Of a stretch of DNA of 7,617 nt, positions 1-5,755 are shown in pieces. The notes beneath the pieces were generated by a model, which made no database searches, had not been told where the DNA came from, and saw nothing but the letters and a program-made list of their open reading frames with translations. The DNA comes from Chloroflexota bacterium. GTDB lineage: Bacteria; Chloroflexota; Dormibacteria; Dormibacterales; Dormibacteraceae. A program made the position numbers and the translations under genes. Within the stretch, counting starts at the first letter, position 1, and each line of letters opens with the position of its first letter. The stretch covers positions 1-7,617 of the forward strand of contig VBGE01000013.1 in the NCBI GenBank assembly GCA_005880345.1, read 5' to 3'.

Positions 1-348
1 CTTCTCGCCACGGCCCACGCTGCGGTCGGCCTGGAAGACGACGAACCCAAAAGCTCCCGCCTCTGTGCAACGCGAAAGGACGAGCTCAAGCGCCGGCGCC
101 GGCAGGTTCGCGACCGCGATGATGATGCGGGCGGCGGGCTCTGGCTGATGCGCGCGCTGCGACACGACGGTTCCCTCCACTCGCTCCGGCGAGACCAAAT
201 CCAGGCGCACGGTGAGCATGAAACCGGCGGGATCCACGACCTCGATCTCCTCGCCGACCCTGGCTCGCAGCGAGCGTGCCAGATGTCGGGCGTCGGCGCC
301 CTCGATGATCGCCCGGCCGCTCTCGTGCGAGGCGAAGAATGCCGGCAC
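1..348 (-). CDS. rsmE: 16S rRNA (uracil-1498-N3)-methyltransferase RsmE, N-terminal part, cut by window edge
   Basis: Translating the minus strand from the GTG at 348 gives 116 residues open to the window edge; the C-terminal SPOUT methyltransferase part lies outside. The visible part has the RsmE order: a short N-terminal beta-barrel (PUA-like) domain starting PAFFASHESG, then HLARSLRARVGEEIEVVD (about residues 22-39), then the linker into the SPOUT fold, IAVANLPAPALELVLSRCTE (about 81-100), which matches the family's 'lpK..rle.vlqkatELG' segment, and ADRSVGRGEK, matching the family's 'teRsv' region. RsmE methylates U1498 of 16S rRNA in the 30S subunit, using S-adenosylmethionine. GTG is the only usual start in frame after the TGA at 363-361; a modest AGAGG lies 4 bases upstream. 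It starts 7 bases after the YCII gene and is probably co-transcribed with it. The usual ELG is EAG here. Identification rests on pattern recognition of half a protein. Confidence 0.82.
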   Translation of the reverse strand, partial: MPAFFASHESGRAIIEGADARHLARSLRARVGEEIEVVDPAGFMLTVRLDLVSPERVEGTVVSQRAHQPEPAARIIIAVANLPAPALELVLSRCTEAGAFGFVVFQADRSVGRGEK

Positions 349-355
349 GGCGCCT

Positions 356-673
356 CTACATCACGTTGAACGTTTCGTAGACCGCGATCGACGCGCCGCC
401 TCTGATCACCGGGCAGCCCTTCGCCATCTTCGTCGCGGCGCCGAGGGACGGCGCTTCGATGATGCTGTAGCCGGAGGCACGCTTTCCGATGGCGCCCTTG
501 GCGACGCTGCCTTCGGCGTCGATCTTGTTGACCGAGCCCGAAAACGGGTTGCCAGGATCGACCACGGCCGGGCCGAGCTTGGTGAACCATGTTGTCCACT
601 GCTTCATGACCCGAGCTTGCTGCGCCGGTGTCTCCGGCATGCCACCACCGTAATAGACCAAGAGATATTTCAT
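356..673 (-). CDS. YCII-related (DGPF-type) domain protein
   Basis: A 105-residue soluble protein that begins MKYLLVYYGGG, the typical first strand of the YCII-related family (PF03795). The second half, GYSIIEAPSLGAATKMAKGC (residues 68-87) followed by a P-x-I-R-G-G-A-S-I-x-V-Y-E strand, matches the family's 'GYsvieA.s..eA...a.gcP....G..ieV' pattern. Members form small ferredoxin-like alpha/beta barrels. Their biochemical role is mostly unknown, and many sit beside sigma factors or oxidative-stress genes, which is not the case here. The start is well supported: AGGAGG at 687-682 lies 8 bases upstream of the ATG, the best ribosome binding site in the window. The ATG overlaps the glycosylase stop as ATGA, so translation is probably coupled. 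No signal peptide or membrane segment is visible. Function should be left open. Confidence 0.85.
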   Translation of the reverse strand: MKYLLVYYGGGMPETPAQQARVMKQWTTWFTKLGPAVVDPGNPFSGSVNKIDAEGSVAKGAIGKRASGYSIIEAPSLGAATKMAKGCPVIRGGASIAVYETFNVM

Positions 674-1287
674 TTCTCCGTCCTCCTGCGCACGAAATTC
701 GAACGCATCTCGCCGATCAATGCAAGCGCGGCGCTCAACCGGTCCCGGTTGGCCGGAAGGTTGAGCCAGCGGTTCTGACCGGAGGGATGCGGCAGCGGAA
801 TCATCACCGGCCGCTGGCCGAACGATTGGCCGACGCGCTCCTCGAGCGAACCTGGGCCGAGGAAGCGCGCGATCGCCAGCTGGCCCACGAGGATCAGCAT
901 CTGCGGCCGGAGCAGGCGCAGCTCACTGTCGAGCCAGTGGGCGCAGTTGGCGATGCCCGCGGGCGGCGGCCGCAGGTCGCCGGTGTTCTGCCTGTTCCGC
1001 CCGGGAAAGCAGCGCATCAGCGCGGCGATGTACGTCAGGTGCCGAAACTCCTCACCGTCGCGAAAGCCGGCGCGCACCATCCACCGCTCCAGCTCCTTGC
1101 CGGCGCGGCCGGAGAACGGCCGTCGTGACTCCTTCTCGACCGGCCCGGGCGCCTGCCCGACCAGAAAGAACGGCGCACCCCACCTGCCCTCGAACGTCGG
1201 AGTCGCCTCGGCGATGATGCCCTGGTCCTGGCAGATGCGGCATGCGCGGCATGCCGCCTGGAGCTCGAGGAGCTGTTTCTTTTTCAG
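670..1287 (-). CDS. Uracil-DNA glycosylase, family 4-like with 4Fe-4S cysteines
   Basis: About 205 residues from a proposed CTG start. It should remove uracil from DNA as the first step of base excision repair. Visible motifs, numbered from the CTG: an N-terminal cysteine cluster C13-x2-C16-x2-C19; motif I GQAPG (44-48); RPFSGRAGKEL (56-66), matching the family 4 'RPFvGrAG.lL'; C93 in MRCFPGRNR and C115, the positions of the other two cluster cysteines; LLRPQMLILVG (125-135); and motif III LPHPSG (165-170). Four cluster cysteines and the length fit family 4 (UDGa); the HPSGQNRWLN ending marks a distinct subgroup. Motif I has Gln where family 4 normally has Glu (GEAPG). Start: the frame has no ATG, GTG or TTG between the GTG at 1440, deep in the NAPRT gene, and the essential cysteines. 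The CTG at 1287 overlaps the NAPRT stop as CTGA, like the usual ATGA coupling, and follows GGGTGAT. Function is fairly sure, start less so. Confidence 0.85.
   Translation of the reverse strand: MKKKQLLELQAACRACRICQDQGIIAEATPTFEGRWGAPFFLVGQAPGPVEKESRRPFSGRAGKELERWMVRAGFRDGEEFRHLTYIAALMRCFPGRNRQNTGDLRPPPAGIANCAHWLDSELRLLRPQMLILVGQLAIARFLGPGSLEERVGQSFGQRPVMIPLPHPSGQNRWLNLPANRDRLSAALALIGEMRSNFVRRRTEK
682..687 (-). promoter_or_regulatory. Shine-Dalgarno sequence of the YCII gene
   Basis: AGGAGG on the minus strand, 8 bases before the ATG at 673. It lies inside the last codons of the uracil-DNA glycosylase gene, where it encodes the two Arg of its RRR-T-E-K tail. It stands out because most other genes in the window lack a recognisable ribosome binding site, and it suggests the YCII gene gets independent, strong initiation in the operon. 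Confidence 0.7.
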
Positions 1288-2294
1288 ATCACCCGAGCGA
1301 GGCGCGGGTTCGGCGTCGCGCCCGGGATGCGGCCGCGCTTGGTCATCGGCTTGCCGCCGATCTCCTTGATGTCCGCGGTGAACGCGATGGGTGGCGCGGA
1401 GCTGATCGCCATGCCGACACCATAAGAATGGATGGGGCACTTGGCGGCCTCGAACTCGCGGATGCGCGCCGCATCCAGGCCGCCCGAGATGAAGATGCCG
1501 ACGTGCTCGAAGCCCGCGAGGTCGAGGCGAGCGCGGACCTCCTTGACGAGGTCCACCGTCACGCCGCCGCGCTCGCCTGGCGTGTCGAGGCGCACCCCGC
1601 GCAGGCGCTTGCCCAGGGCCTCTGCCACGCGGAGCGACTCTTCGGCCTCGTCCTTGAAGGTGTCGACGAGCACGATCCGCAGCACGTCATCGCCCATCTG
1701 CTCGTCAAAGGCCTTCGCCGCCTTCACGGTGTCGCCGAACAACAGGATCATCGAGTGCGGCATCGTGCCCGACGCACCCTGCAGGCCCGCCAGCTGCGCG
1801 CCGAGCGGGGTGGCGCACCCGGCGCAGCCGCCCACCACCGCCGAGTACTCCATCGTGGGGCCGATCAGCGGGTGCACGTGACGCGCCCCGAAGCTGATCA
1901 CGCGCTTGCCATTGGCCGCCTCGACGATCTCCCGGGCGGCGGTCGCCCATCCCGAGCAGCTCGACAGCATGCCCAGGAGCGCGGTCTCGTAGACACCGAA
2001 TCGCGAGTAGGCCGCGTGCACTCGGAGCACGGTCTCCTTCGTGCTCATGGTCGCGCCTTCCGCGACCGCCCAGGCTTCGTCGCCCTCCTGCAGCACCCCG
2101 CCCAGCAGACGGACCGCCTCGGCGACGCCGCACAGCACGCCGGACTTGCTGGCGAAGAAATCCATCACGACCACCGCGTCCACGTGGGCGCCGGCAAGTG
2201 TCCTTTGCGCGCGCTGGAAATAGACGTCGGCGGCGGGGCCGCCGTAATACGCGATGAGCTCGGCCTCGGGGCTGACAGCGGTCGCCTGCTTCAT
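1284..2294 (-). CDS. Nicotinate phosphoribosyltransferase (NAPRT), short form
   Basis: A 336-residue cytosolic enzyme of NAD salvage (Preiss-Handler route): nicotinate + PRPP (+ ATP) to nicotinate mononucleotide. Family signatures in order: DFFASKSGVLCGVAEA (45-60) in the N-terminal domain; SFGARHVHP (134-142), carrying the conserved active-site Arg/His region; LQGASGTMPHS (171-181); LVDTFKDEAEESL (209-221), the Asp-Thr + Asp phosphoribosyl-binding strand; and FISGGLD (268-274), the phosphate-binding GGxD loop. The end, KRGRIPGATPNPRLARVI, looks like a natural C-terminus, so this is a compact form without the C-terminal cysteine-rich extension of the Thermoplasma-type enzyme. The alternative, quinolinate phosphoribosyltransferase, is unlikely because of the FGARxxHP and GTMPH motifs. 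The start is the ATG at 2294; the frame stays open upstream but into a divergent gene, and no good ribosome site is seen. It leads the leftward operon and its stop overlaps the glycosylase start. The symbol pncB is usually kept for the longer form. Confidence 0.9.
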   Translation of the reverse strand: MKQATAVSPEAELIAYYGGPAADVYFQRAQRTLAGAHVDAVVVMDFFASKSGVLCGVAEAVRLLGGVLQEGDEAWAVAEGATMSTKETVLRVHAAYSRFGVYETALLGMLSSCSGWATAAREIVEAANGKRVISFGARHVHPLIGPTMEYSAVVGGCAGCATPLGAQLAGLQGASGTMPHSMILLFGDTVKAAKAFDEQMGDDVLRIVLVDTFKDEAEESLRVAEALGKRLRGVRLDTPGERGGVTVDLVKEVRARLDLAGFEHVGIFISGGLDAARIREFEAAKCPIHSYGVGMAISSAPPIAFTADIKEIGGKPMTKRGRIPGATPNPRLARVI

Positions 2295-2313
2295 AGCGGC
2301 ACTGAACTTAGCA

Positions 2314-2333
2314 GCACCGGTAACATCCGGTGC
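2314..2333. promoter_or_regulatory. Inverted repeat with candidate -10 element in the divergent NAPRT/mrp gap
   Basis: The 42-base gap between the divergent NAPRT and mrp starts holds a perfect 7-base inverted repeat: GCACCGG (2314-2320), loop TAACAT (2321-2326), CCGGTGC (2327-2333). The loop TAACAT fits the TANNNT form of a -10 box for mrp and would put transcription start at or just before the mrp ATG (2337), that is, a leaderless message. On the other strand TAAGTT (2310-2305) is a similar -10 candidate for NAPRT. No good -35 boxes are seen. The dyad could be an operator shared by both operons or a chance GC-rich match. Confidence 0.35.
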
Positions 2334-2336
2334 CGA

Positions 2337-3416
2337 ATGACCGCCCCTTCCACGCAGCAGGTCCTCGACGCGCTGGGCCAGATCAAGGATCCAGACCTCG
2401 GACGTGACGTCGTGAGCCTCGGCATGATCAAGGAGCTCGACGTCTCCCCGCAGGGCAGGGTCAGCTTCACGTTCGAGCTCACGACACCGGCGTGCCCCGT
2501 CCGGGACCGGTTCAAGTCCCAGGCGGAGGATGCGGTCGGCGAGATCCCCGGCGTGACCGGCGTCGATGTCCGCATGACGGCCAACGTGCGCCCCGCCTTC
2601 ATGCGGCCGAAGCCCTCCGAGATCCTGCCCGGCGTGAAGCAGACGATCGCCGTGGCTTCGGGCAAGGGCGGGGTCGGCAAGTCGACAGTGGCAGTCAACC
2701 TGGCGGCCGCGCTGCGGAAGAGTGGCGCCACCGTCGGGCTGCTCGACGCTGACATCTACGGGCCGTCCGTCCCGGTCATGACCGGGTCCCAGGGGATGCC
2801 GCAGCAGGTGAACGGCCGCCTCTTGCCCATCGACGCGCACGGCATGAAGCTCATGTCGTTCGGGCACATCAACCCCGGCAGCGAGCCGACGATCTACCGC
2901 GGGCCCATGGTCGGCAAGGCGATCGAGGCGATGATGGTGCAGGTCGACTGGGGCCGCCTCGACTACCTGGTCATCGACCTGCCGCCCGGCACCGGCGACG
3001 CGTCGCTGACGCTGGCCCAGGCCGTGCCGCTGACCGGCGTCGCGATCGTGTGCACCCCGCAGGACGTGGCGACCGACATCGCGGTCAAGGCGCTGCAGAT
3101 GTTCCGCAAGCTGAACGTCACGCCGCTCGGCCTCATCGAGAACATGAGCTGGTACGTGTGCCCCAGCTGTGGACATAGGCACGACATCTTCAGCCACGGC
3201 GGAGCTGAAGCGGCCGCTCGGCGATTGGGGGTTCCGTTCCTCGGGGCGATCCCGCTCGAGGAGGGCATCCGCGAGGACGCTGACAAGGGCACGCCTGTCG
3301 TCCTATCGCGACCCGAGTCCGCGGGTGCGAAGGCATTCGTCCAGATCGCATCCCAGGTCGCGGCGCGGACGTCGATCCAGTCGTTCCGCCAGCTGCCTGT
3401 CATCAACGTCCACTAG
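2337..3416 (+). CDS. mrp: Mrp/ApbC family Fe-S cluster carrier ATPase with N-terminal DUF59 domain
   Basis: A 359-residue cytosolic P-loop ATPase of the Mrp/NBP35 family, which binds a 4Fe-4S cluster across a dimer and passes it to apo-proteins. Domain order: DUF59/MIP18-like domain (about 7-82; ALGQIKDPDLGRDVVSLGMI and TTPACPV with Cys53), linker, then a SIMIBI NTPase with deviant Walker A GKGGVGKST (109-117; a Lys at position 2 of the motif, as in MinD/NifH), Walker A' LLDADIYGPS (135-144), the FGH-INPGSEPTIYRGPM segment (176-191), switch II IDLPPGTGD (213-221), and the bridging cluster pair C275-x2-C278 in WYVCPSCGH. All expected residues are present. The ATG at 2337 begins the DUF59 domain at its normal place; the long open frame upstream is an antisense shadow of NAPRT. 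No Shine-Dalgarno is seen, so the message may be leaderless. The DUF971 gene follows 47 bases later. Confidence 0.95.
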   Translation: MTAPSTQQVLDALGQIKDPDLGRDVVSLGMIKELDVSPQGRVSFTFELTTPACPVRDRFKSQAEDAVGEIPGVTGVDVRMTANVRPAFMRPKPSEILPGVKQTIAVASGKGGVGKSTVAVNLAAALRKSGATVGLLDADIYGPSVPVMTGSQGMPQQVNGRLLPIDAHGMKLMSFGHINPGSEPTIYRGPMVGKAIEAMMVQVDWGRLDYLVIDLPPGTGDASLTLAQAVPLTGVAIVCTPQDVATDIAVKALQMFRKLNVTPLGLIENMSWYVCPSCGHRHDIFSHGGAEAAARRLGVPFLGAIPLEEGIREDADKGTPVVLSRPESAGAKAFVQIASQVAARTSIQSFRQLPVINVH

Positions 3417-3463
3417 GCAGGTCCGACATACAGGACCCGGATCCCTTTCCCACCAACGTCGAC

Positions 3464-3739
3464 GTGGACCGCGAGCGCCAGGTCATGGACGTCACGTGGG
3501 AAGACGGGACGCATTCGACGTTCACGGGCGAGCAGCTGCGGTGGGCGTGTCCGTGCGCCGAATGCCGTGGCGAGGCGGGTGCGCCGGGCCGGCTCTCGCG
3601 CGTGCAGAGCCTCAGCGACGCCGAGCTTCGCATCAGGGACGTCACGCTCGTCGGCCAGTACGCGCTGCAGATCGCGTTCGAGAGCGGCCACGCCACCGGC
3701 CTCTACACCTTCTCTCTCCTGAGGCACTTGATGGCATAA
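3464..3739 (+). CDS. DUF971 domain protein (Mrp-associated)
   Basis: A 91-residue protein consisting of one DUF971 domain (PF06155, also called the gamma-butyrobetaine hydroxylase-like N-terminal domain). Family features: VMDVTWEDGTH (7-17; 'L.i.W.DG'), LRWACPCAECRGE (25-37; 'LR..CpCA.Cr' with Cys29, Cys31 and Cys34), and YALQIAFESGHATGLYTFSL (66-85; 'Yal.i.f.DGH.tGiYtw..LR'). In related stand-alone proteins the cysteines are proposed to bind metal. DUF971 genes are often next to or fused with mrp, and the same pairing here suggests a role in Fe-S cluster handling; this is inference from context. The start is uncertain: the GTG at 3464 keeps the first strand, but an ATG at 3485 is also possible, and an upstream segment in frame (PFPTNVDV) resembles the usual family N-terminus without having a standard start codon. 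Confidence 0.85.
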   Translation: MDRERQVMDVTWEDGTHSTFTGEQLRWACPCAECRGEAGAPGRLSRVQSLSDAELRIRDVTLVGQYALQIAFESGHATGLYTFSLLRHLMA

Positions 3740-3758
3740 TTCCGGCGGCCCGTTGTCG

Positions 3759-5333
3759 ATGTCCACGTCCCTGCCAACTCTCGAGCCGCCGTCTCCCACG
3801 GCCCTGCCGCTGAGGCGACCCCAACGCCGGCGTCGCACGATGGGCCGCCGGGGATGGGTCGCAGCCGGCATGGTGGTCCTGGTCGTCCTTGTGGGCGTGG
3901 GCGCGTTCCTCGCGTACGAGAACACGCTGCCCACCACCGTCACCTCCAACGTGAAGACCGGTCAGAGGGACGTGCCGACCGATGGCACGTTCGTGATGAA
4001 CTTCTCGAGGCCGATATCCACAGACACGCTGAGGGCGGCTTTCGACATCACGCCGGCGGTGCCTGGCGAGATCACCTCACTGTCGGGCCAGACGCAGTAC
4101 GCGTGGACGCCGATCAAGCCACTGCGGGAGCTGACCACGTACCGGATCACGCTCAAGCCGATCCTCGACGTTGGCCGCCATCACGTCAACGGGGCCGAGT
4201 GGGTCTTCACGACGATCATCGTCCCGCGCGTCATCGCCATCACCTCGGCTGATGGCAGCGCTCTGAAAGATGGAGCCGAGCTCGACCCGGGCGCGACGAT
4301 GAAGCTGTCCTTCAACGATGCGATGGAGCCGGTCACGATCAAGTTGACGATCGGCACCCAGATCGTGCCGCTGAAGTGGGCGGCCGACGACAGGAGCGCC
4401 ACGTTCTCCACCGCCGGCATGGCCTCCGGCGCACTCACCATCCAGATGTCGCCGGGCGGCCGCGACCAGACCGGTCACCTGGTGCCCGCGGCATTCACGT
4501 TGAAGACCGGGATCTACTGGCACGACCACGAGCACACGATCTCGCTGCCCTACCCGGCGCTCATCCAGGTCCCCAACGACGGCGAGGCGGTCGATCAGAA
4601 CGGACTGCAGGCGGCGGGCATCGTCTTCGAGTACCTCGCGGAAGGTGGCATCACGCGCCTGACGGCGGTGTTCCAGAACGCGCCGGACCTCATCGGCCCT
4701 ATGCGATCGGCGCGGTACGCCTCCTTGAAGCTGGGGCGGCACTACCGCGGCCTGCTCTTCCAATCAGGTGAGTCCCAGGCCACGCGTGCCCGCGCCGCCT
4801 CGGATCCCACACCGCAGTTCTTCGACCAGGTCGGCTACCAGTACCGCACCAATGCCCGATATGCGCCCGACAACCTGATGATCAACGGCGACCGCGTGCT
4901 CGCGGCCGAAGGGCTGTATGGAATTCCTTCGTACACGATCCCGAAAGCTCGGCCGGCGCTGAGCGGCGGTTCCGGAGCGAACAGCGTGACGGTGGACGAG
5001 CACTACTCGACCTACTCATATGACGCCGCGACTGGGACCTACACGAAAAACGAGTCGAGCCACGCTTACTCCGACGCAAGCCTGCACGCGCCGCTGCGCA
5101 TCGAGATGCTGATCGTCCTGCACACTCGTGAGCAATACCTGGTCGTCGACGGCCACGGGATCCACGACTACGACCTGGACACGAGCGGACGGTTCGAGGT
5201 CTATTACAAAGGCCAGGGATACTCGGGCACCTGGAGCTCGACCGACAGCCACGGCCCGCTGACATTCACGCTCGACGGCGGGAAGGTCCTTACCCTGGCC
5301 CCCGGCCTCGTCTGGATCGACATCGTCCAGTAG
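3759..5333 (+). CDS. Membrane-anchored protein with two Ig-like domains and a DUF3048 domain (YerB-like)
   Basis: A 524-residue envelope protein. A basic tail (RRPQRRRR, 19-26) precedes one membrane helix (about 33-53, WVAAGMVVLVVLVGVGAFLA), so the rest should lie outside the membrane. Two bacterial Ig-like domains (Big_5 type) follow at about 63-152 (DVPTDGTFVMNFSRPIS, then LTTYRITLKP) and 157-250. From about 262 comes DUF3048 (PF11258): GIVFEYLAEGGITRLTAVF (287-305) and IGPMRSARYASL (312-323) are near-diagnostic, and DUF3048_C runs about 410-524, with GYSGTWSS (487-494) and LAPGLVWIDIV at the end. DUF3048 is known from Bacillus YerB, a lipoprotein of unknown biochemical function; here a membrane helix replaces the lipobox. 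A TTG at 3753 and an ATG at 3840 are alternative starts. It starts 19 bases after the DUF971 gene, so co-transcription is likely. Domain calls are firm, function unknown. Confidence 0.88.
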   Translation: MSTSLPTLEPPSPTALPLRRPQRRRRTMGRRGWVAAGMVVLVVLVGVGAFLAYENTLPTTVTSNVKTGQRDVPTDGTFVMNFSRPISTDTLRAAFDITPAVPGEITSLSGQTQYAWTPIKPLRELTTYRITLKPILDVGRHHVNGAEWVFTTIIVPRVIAITSADGSALKDGAELDPGATMKLSFNDAMEPVTIKLTIGTQIVPLKWAADDRSATFSTAGMASGALTIQMSPGGRDQTGHLVPAAFTLKTGIYWHDHEHTISLPYPALIQVPNDGEAVDQNGLQAAGIVFEYLAEGGITRLTAVFQNAPDLIGPMRSARYASLKLGRHYRGLLFQSGESQATRARAASDPTPQFFDQVGYQYRTNARYAPDNLMINGDRVLAAEGLYGIPSYTIPKARPALSGGSGANSVTVDEHYSTYSYDAATGTYTKNESSHAYSDASLHAPLRIEMLIVLHTREQYLVVDGHGIHDYDLDTSGRFEVYYKGQGYSGTWSSTDSHGPLTFTLDGGKVLTLAPGLVWIDIVQ

Positions 5334-5380
5334 GACGGCCATCTACGACCGCAGCCTCGCGGTTCATCTGATCCCTGCCC

Positions 5381-5755
5381 TTGCCTGATGCGATCGCGCC
5401 GGATGGATCGGAGATCTACTACAGGGTGCTCGACGCGAAAAATGCGAGCGTCGTCGAGGTGGCGCTCGCGGCCGGGCGCACAACTCGCGCGGTGCGGCAC
5501 CGGACGGTGGAAGAGATCTGGTATGTCCTTGCCGGCGCAGGCGAGGTGTGGCTGAGAGCGCCGGACCAGGCGGGCTCCAACACGCGCTCGGTCGTCTCGG
5601 GTGACACGGTGGTCATCCCGACCGGCTGGGATTTTCAGTTTCGAGCCACGGGGGACAGGCCACTGCGTTTTGTCTGCTTCACGTCACCACCGTGGCCCGG
5701 TGAGCATGAGGCGATCCCGGTCGACGACGGCGGCCTCGGCGAACCCACCGTTTAG
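5381..5755 (+). CDS. Small cupin-domain protein with reduced metal-binding motifs
   Basis: A 124-residue single-cupin protein. Motif 1 is RAVRHRTVEEIWYVLAGAGE (36-55), with His40 and Glu44/Glu45; the usual second His of HxH is Thr42. Motif 2 is GDTVVIPTGWDFQFRATG (74-91), where the His normally found after 'PxGxx' is replaced (Asp84/Phe85). The end carries TSPPWPGEHEA (101-111), as in a cupin subgroup with the 'HRTVEEiWY...PPWPG' signature. With only one clear His ligand, metal binding is doubtful. It could be a small-molecule-binding or isomerase-like cupin; the substrate is unknown. The start is the TTG at 5381; a TGA stands 12 bases upstream in frame, leaving only this TTG or the CTG at 5375. 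No ribosome site is visible. It lies 47 bases after the DUF3048 gene, and its 3' end probably overlaps the next gene. Confidence 0.8.
   Translation: MPDAIAPDGSEIYYRVLDAKNASVVEVALAAGRTTRAVRHRTVEEIWYVLAGAGEVWLRAPDQAGSNTRSVVSGDTVVIPTGWDFQFRATGDRPLRFVCFTSPPWPGEHEAIPVDDGGLGEPTV

Noticed and set aside
1242..2336. Long plus-strand open frame continuous with mrp
   Set aside because: It is the antisense shadow of NAPRT. Its composition (Arg/His/Ala-rich, no motifs) is typical of a GC-rich shadow; mrp homology begins at the ATG at 2337.
2295..3197. Minus-strand open frame extending NAPRT upstream across mrp
   Set aside because: The reading is low-complexity Arg/Asp/His-rich and antisense to the well-supported mrp gene; NAPRT homology begins near the ATG at 2294.
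3420..3437. GGTCC / GGACC stem after the mrp stop as a terminator
   Set aside because: Only 5 base pairs with an 8-base loop and no clear T run directly after; the following gene is probably in the same operon.
5348..5363. ACCGC-N6-GCGGT hairpin after the DUF3048 stop as a terminator
   Set aside because: Short stem, no T run, and within the range expected by chance at this base composition.
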